In this document: positions 60,575 to 64,000 of the stretch, piece by piece
How the letters are laid out: every line of letters starts with the position of its first letter
Numbering within the stretch: the first letter of the stretch is position 1
Assembly: GCA_963748295.1 (NCBI GenBank)
Contig: CAVVIH010000002.1
Location: 310,001 to 374,000, forward strand
Length of the DNA: 64,000 bases
Direction of reading: 5' to 3'
From: CAVVIH01 sp963748295
GTDB lineage: Bacteria; Acidobacteriota; Vicinamibacteria; Vicinamibacterales; 2-12-FULL-66-21
Position numbers and translations under genes: made by a program
The notes under the pieces: generated by a model
The model's input: only the letters and a program-made list of their open reading frames with translations
Database searches by the model: none
Told to the model about the DNA's origin: nothing

Positions 60575-60892
60575 TCAGCAGACGACGGCGGTACCGCTGC
60601 AGCTGACCATCAACATGCCGTTGGCCTGACCGAGCACTTCGTAGTCGAGGTCGATGCCGATGACACCGTTGGCGCCGAGCGCCTCGGCCTGCTTTTCCAT
60701 TTCCGACAGCGCCACCGTGCGCGCTTCAGCCAGCGCCTTTTCGTACGTCGCGGAACGGCCGCCGACGATATCGCGGACCGCCGCGAACATGTCGCGAAAG
60801 ACGTTCGCGCCGATGATCGCTTCTCCGGTGACCACCCCGATGTAACGGCTGACGGGCCGGCTTTCCAGAACGGACGTAGTTGTCATGAGCAT
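60575..60892 (-). CDS. YbjQ/DUF74-family protein
   Basis: 105 residues. The family features are TTTSVLESRPVSRYIGVVTG (in order), EAIIGANVFRDMFAAVRDIVGGRS, SEMEKQAEALGANGVIGIDLDYE and a C-terminal strand. YbjQ proteins form pentamers and have been proposed to bind heavy metals; the role is unproven. Confidence 0.93.
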   Translation of the reverse strand: MLMTTTSVLESRPVSRYIGVVTGEAIIGANVFRDMFAAVRDIVGGRSATYEKALAEARTVALSEMEKQAEALGANGVIGIDLDYEVLGQANGMLMVSCSGTAVVC

Positions 60893-60944
60893 GTCATGTA
60901 CTACGATGGCGACTGGTCAAAGTTCTCGGTCGGGGTTCGGTCGG

Positions 60945-61027
60945 GCTTCCGGCTGAAGGCGGAGCTTCCGGCTGAAGGCGGAGCTTCCGGCTGAAGGCGG
61001 AGCTTCCGGCCTAAAGCCGGAAGCTAC
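60945..61027. repeat. Three 19-bp tandem units plus REP-like palindrome
   Basis: GCTTCCGGCTGAAGGCGGA repeats exactly at 60945-60963, 60964-60982 and 60983-61001. It is followed by GCTTCCGGC-CTAAA-GCCGGAAGCTAC (61002-61027), a near copy of the element at 38321-38345. The terminal CTA supplies the TAG stop of the PEGA gene on the minus strand. Confidence 0.85.
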
Positions 61028-61786
61028 TGAGATGCGCGCTGCAACGTGGCGTTGACGCGCGTCTCCTTGTCGGCGACGACTCGCGTGGCGGCCGACCACG
61101 CTTCGTAGCCGAACGACTGGATGCGCACGACGCGTGAGCCCGCGCGCACGTCTTTCAACACGACCGGCGTGTTGCCGATGAACTGGCCATCCACCGTCAC
61201 GGCAGCGCCCGCCGGCTCCGAGTTGATCGCGAGAGATCCTCGAAATTCCGGAGCGCCTGGCGCGACTGTGGCAGCGGCGGCGGTGCGGCGACGTCCCGCA
61301 GTCGGTTCGACGCGCAGCGGTTCTGCGGGCGCAGTGGCCGCGGCGAAGGTCAGGTACTGTGAGTTGTTCGACGGCTGTTTGCACCGAAGGAGGCTCGGGC
61401 ACCACCGGCTCTTGAACGCTGGGCGCCGCTTCAACTGGCTGGGTTGCTGCGGACTCAATGGGCTGGCTGGACGGCTTCGCGACGGAGAACCGCACGCCAG
61501 CGGTAACGAGGGCGATCGCAATCGAAGCAACCAGCCACGCCGCCACGCGCGGACGCGCCAGCAGCGCTGCGACACGCTGCAGCCCGCTTGCCGCGTATTC
61601 ACACGCGTGCTTGTAAAGGAGACGAACGGGCGCGCGATCGGAGTCCGGAACACGCCCCCATCCGCGCCATTCGCACGCCCTGCATCGGTAAGCGCTCCAC
61701 CCCGCGAGGTGCTTCGAGACACCGCCGAGGGGATGCCTGCGGGGATACACCCACCGGGATTCGCCGCACGCGGGGCAATAGATCAT
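61024..61786 (-). CDS. Zinc-ribbon/transmembrane/PEGA-domain protein, frameshifted
   Basis: The N-terminus MIYCPACGESRWVYPRRHP with a later CRACEW forms a zinc ribbon. A membrane helix (VAAWLVASIAIALVTAGV), an acidic Pro-rich linker and a C-terminal PEGA domain (LAINSEPAGAAVTVDGQFIG, TPVVLKDVRAGSRVVRI) follow. The frame breaks at GGTAC 61353-61357; deleting one G (C on the coding strand) joins QLTVLTFAAATAPAEP and gives 253 residues. PEGA domains are surface or cell-wall associated; the arrangement suggests a bitopic protein. Confidence 0.8.
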
Positions 61787-62038
61787 AGGAGCCTGGCTCA
61801 GCTCAGCAAGAGTTGAGCCGAAGCCGCTCGCGCCTTGCCGGCGGAGGGCGGCCTGACCGCCCGTGCGAAAATTGCTGAAGGAGGTGCACATTACGCCGGG
61901 GTGAGAGCCGGACCTGTCCCGCAGTCGTCCCGCCTGGGCGCGCGGCCGCGGCTATCCAGGGAAAGACATTCGTCATCCTGGCGGCGGAGTTTTGTGGCTG
62001 TGTTTGACGGGCGGAAAGCGGCGACGTAGCCTCCAAAG

Positions 62039-64000
62039 GTGCACCGCGCTCCAGGCGATCTTCCGCTCTGGGCCCGGGCAGCCGACGCCGCCGTCGGCAT
62101 GCTCTTCCTGTTTGCCCTGTTCGTCGCGATGTCGGGCGGTGTCGTGTTCCGCCTTGGCGGCGTGCGCATCTCCGCCACCTCGCCCGGCCGCGTACTCGCC
62201 TGGACGGCGGCCATTCTCGTCGTCCGCCACCTCCTCGTCCGCCGGCGTCCGTTTCCGCTGTCGATCGGCCGTGCGCTGGGTTCCGCGATTCGCGCCGCCG
62301 GGCCCCTCCGCGACGACGTCGTCCAGCTGCGCGCGGCCGGCGGGGAAGCGACCTGGCAGAGACCGGCAGGCGCGTTCGCGCTAGCCGCGATCGTCTACAC
62401 GCTGCTGACCGCCGTCATGACGTATCCGCAGGTCCGTTTCCTGACCGATACCGTCGTGCCCGACTATGGCGATCCGCTGCTCTCCACCTGGCGGCTCTCG
62501 TGGATCGCGCACCAGCTGCCGCGCGATCCGCTGCATCTCTTCGACGCGAACATCTTCCATCCGGAGCGCCACGCGCTGGCGTTCTCGGACGCGATGATCG
62601 TCCCGTCGCTGATGGTCGCGCCGCTCGTCTGGGCCGGCGTGCACCAGGTGATCGCCTACAACGTTCTGCTCCTGTCTGGATTCGCGCTGTCGGCGCTCGC
62701 GATGTTCGTACTGGTGACGATCGCTGACGCGCCACACGGGCGCCGCGCTGCTCGCCGGCGCGGTGTTCGGATTCCTGCCCTATCGGTTTCTCCACTACGG
62801 GCACGTCGAGCTGCAGATGGCGCAGTGGATGCCGCTCTGTCTCTGGGCCGATCCACCGCACGATCGCCAACGGGCGGCTGCGCGACGGCGTGCTGGCGGG
62901 ATTCTTCCTCGCGCTGCAGACCCTGTCGTCGTTCTACTACGGCATCTTCTTCGTCACCTATCTCGCCGTCGTCGCGCCGATCGTGATGCTCGGCGCCGGC
63001 CGCTGGCAGGCGAGTCGCGCGCTCCGGCCGCTGGCCGCCGGCGTCGCGCTCGCGGCGCTGCTGACGATTCCGTTCACGATCCCCTACTTCCACGCGCGTG
63101 AAGGCGTCGGGGGAACGGGGAGTGGAGGAGATCGAGATCTACAGTGCTGAGCCCCAGAACTATCTCGCGGCGCCGTACCCGAACGCGATGTTCGGACTCG
63201 CGAGTTGGAGGCTGAACCTGGGCGGTCCCGAGCGTGAGTTGTTCCAGGGAATCACGGTGCCGCTGCTCGTCATCGTCGCGCTCTGGCCGCCGCTGTCCGC
63301 GGCGCGGATGGCCTACGCGTTGGGCCTCGTTCTCGCGTTCGATGCGTCGCTGGGATTCAACGGCTACACGTACCCGTTTCTGCACTCGGTGGCGCTTCCG
63401 TACCACGGACTCCGTGTGCCGGCCCGCATGGCCATGCTCGTCGGCCTGTCGCTCGCCATCCTCGTCGGCTTCGGCACGGCGCGCATCGCGACGCTCTCCC
63501 GTCGGCGCGTGCTCACGACGGCTGCGCTCGCAATTCTCGGTGCAGGGATCCTGCTCGAATACCGATCGAGCGTCCGGCTGCGTTATCTCTGGCCGTCGCC
63601 GCCGCCGGTATACGACGCGCTGCCATCATCAGCCCGCGTCATCTTCGAACTGCCGCTCATCGATCCGGACATGACACTCGAGCCTCTCTACATGGTACTT
63701 CTCGACCTTCCACTGGCGCCGGCTGGTCAACGGATACAGCGGCTTCAGTCCCCAATCCCACCAGGCCCTCGTCAAGATGATGGATTCGTTCCCGGACGAT
63801 GCCGGGATGGACGAACTGCGGCGGCGGGAGGTGGACGCCATCATCGTCCATGGCGCCTTTCATCGATCGCCGGAGGTCTATCGACGGCTGGTGGAAGATC
63901 TCGACAAACGCAGCGACGTGGCGCTCGTGCGCACGGTCAAGTGGCACGACCACGAATCGCGCGTGTATCGGATGCTCGAGGGGATCAACCCCAGAAGACC
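62039..64000 (+). CDS. Multi-spanning membrane protein, possible GT-C-type glycosyltransferase, four frameshifts, 3' end cut
   Basis: Reading across four +1 breaks (62732-62733, 62848-62849, 63109-63113, 63694-63695) gives one continuous protein of more than 650 residues from GTG 62039. It has at least ten hydrophobic segments, e.g. VGMLFLFALFVAMSGGVVF, VIAYNVLLLSGFALSALAMF and FFLALQTLSSFYYGIFFVTY. A periplasmic-loop-like DPLLSTWRLSWIAHQL resembles the acceptor/metal region of GT-C membrane transferases. The soluble C-terminus (YSGFSPQSHQALVKMMDSF) continues past the window. Family assignment is tentative. Confidence 0.65.

Noticed and set aside
61990..62038. c-di-GMP (GEMM) riboswitch at GGAAAGCGGCGACGTAGCC
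   Set aside because: Lacks the conserved CAAAGC and tetraloop-receptor segments; similarity is limited to a few bases.

Overview
The window is a GC-rich (roughly 65-70%) bacterial chromosome segment with short intergenic gaps and many start/stop overlaps. Gene content points to Acidobacteriota, probably the Vicinamibacteria. The signs are an ADOP-type duplicated MacB/FtsX permease, a BACON-repeat lipoprotein, a Ser/Thr kinase fused to TolB-like and TPR regions, DUF1080, bactofilin, and a clade II (Sec/lipoprotein) nitrous oxide reductase cluster. The taxonomic call is inference. No rRNA, tRNA, CRISPR array, transposase or phage gene was recognised.

Layout. 1-4.1 kb: sugar ABC ATPase (cut by the window edge), divergent from an iolD-like ThDP enzyme and a PfkB kinase, a likely inositol/sugar catabolic locus. 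4.1-12.6 kb: nitrogen-oxide island, with a RIC di-iron repair protein divergent from nosZ, then nosL, a membrane-NosD fusion, a NosF-NosY-cytochrome c fusion, a Crp/Fnr regulator and an azurin-like cupredoxin. Two near-identical palindromes (core TATGACG-NN-CGTCATA) sit in the two divergent promoter regions and tie the island together. 12.6-25 kb: CBS, BACON and ADOP genes, a PAS histidine kinase, VIT transporter, universal stress proteins and a sigma-54 response regulator. 24.7-38 kb: housekeeping and metabolism (ftsB, cutA, metB, SpoIIE phosphatase, rnc, hutH/hutU, purA, HAD, ROK). 38-50 kb: redox and signalling genes, including a translationally coupled BlaI/M56/Ser-Thr kinase trio and a large hybrid histidine kinase. 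50-64 kb: small membrane proteins, bactofilin, DinB, SLATT-like, phosphoesterase, DUF1080, AraC, TonB, PEGA and a multi-frameshifted membrane protein that runs off the right edge.

Two patterns cut across the annotation. First, five loci carry degenerate tandem repeats whose unit is always 7 bp but whose word differs from locus to locus. Several other palindromic or tandem repeat families sit at gene ends, and some lie in frame inside genes (nosY/cytochrome junction, a thioredoxin-like gene, an endonuclease 5' end). Second, at least ten genes contain single-base frameshifts, nearly all +1. Four of the +1 sites duplicate the base next to a GTAC tetramer, which suggests systematic sequence error rather than true pseudogenes. 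Frameshifted genes are given at full extent with the break site noted.
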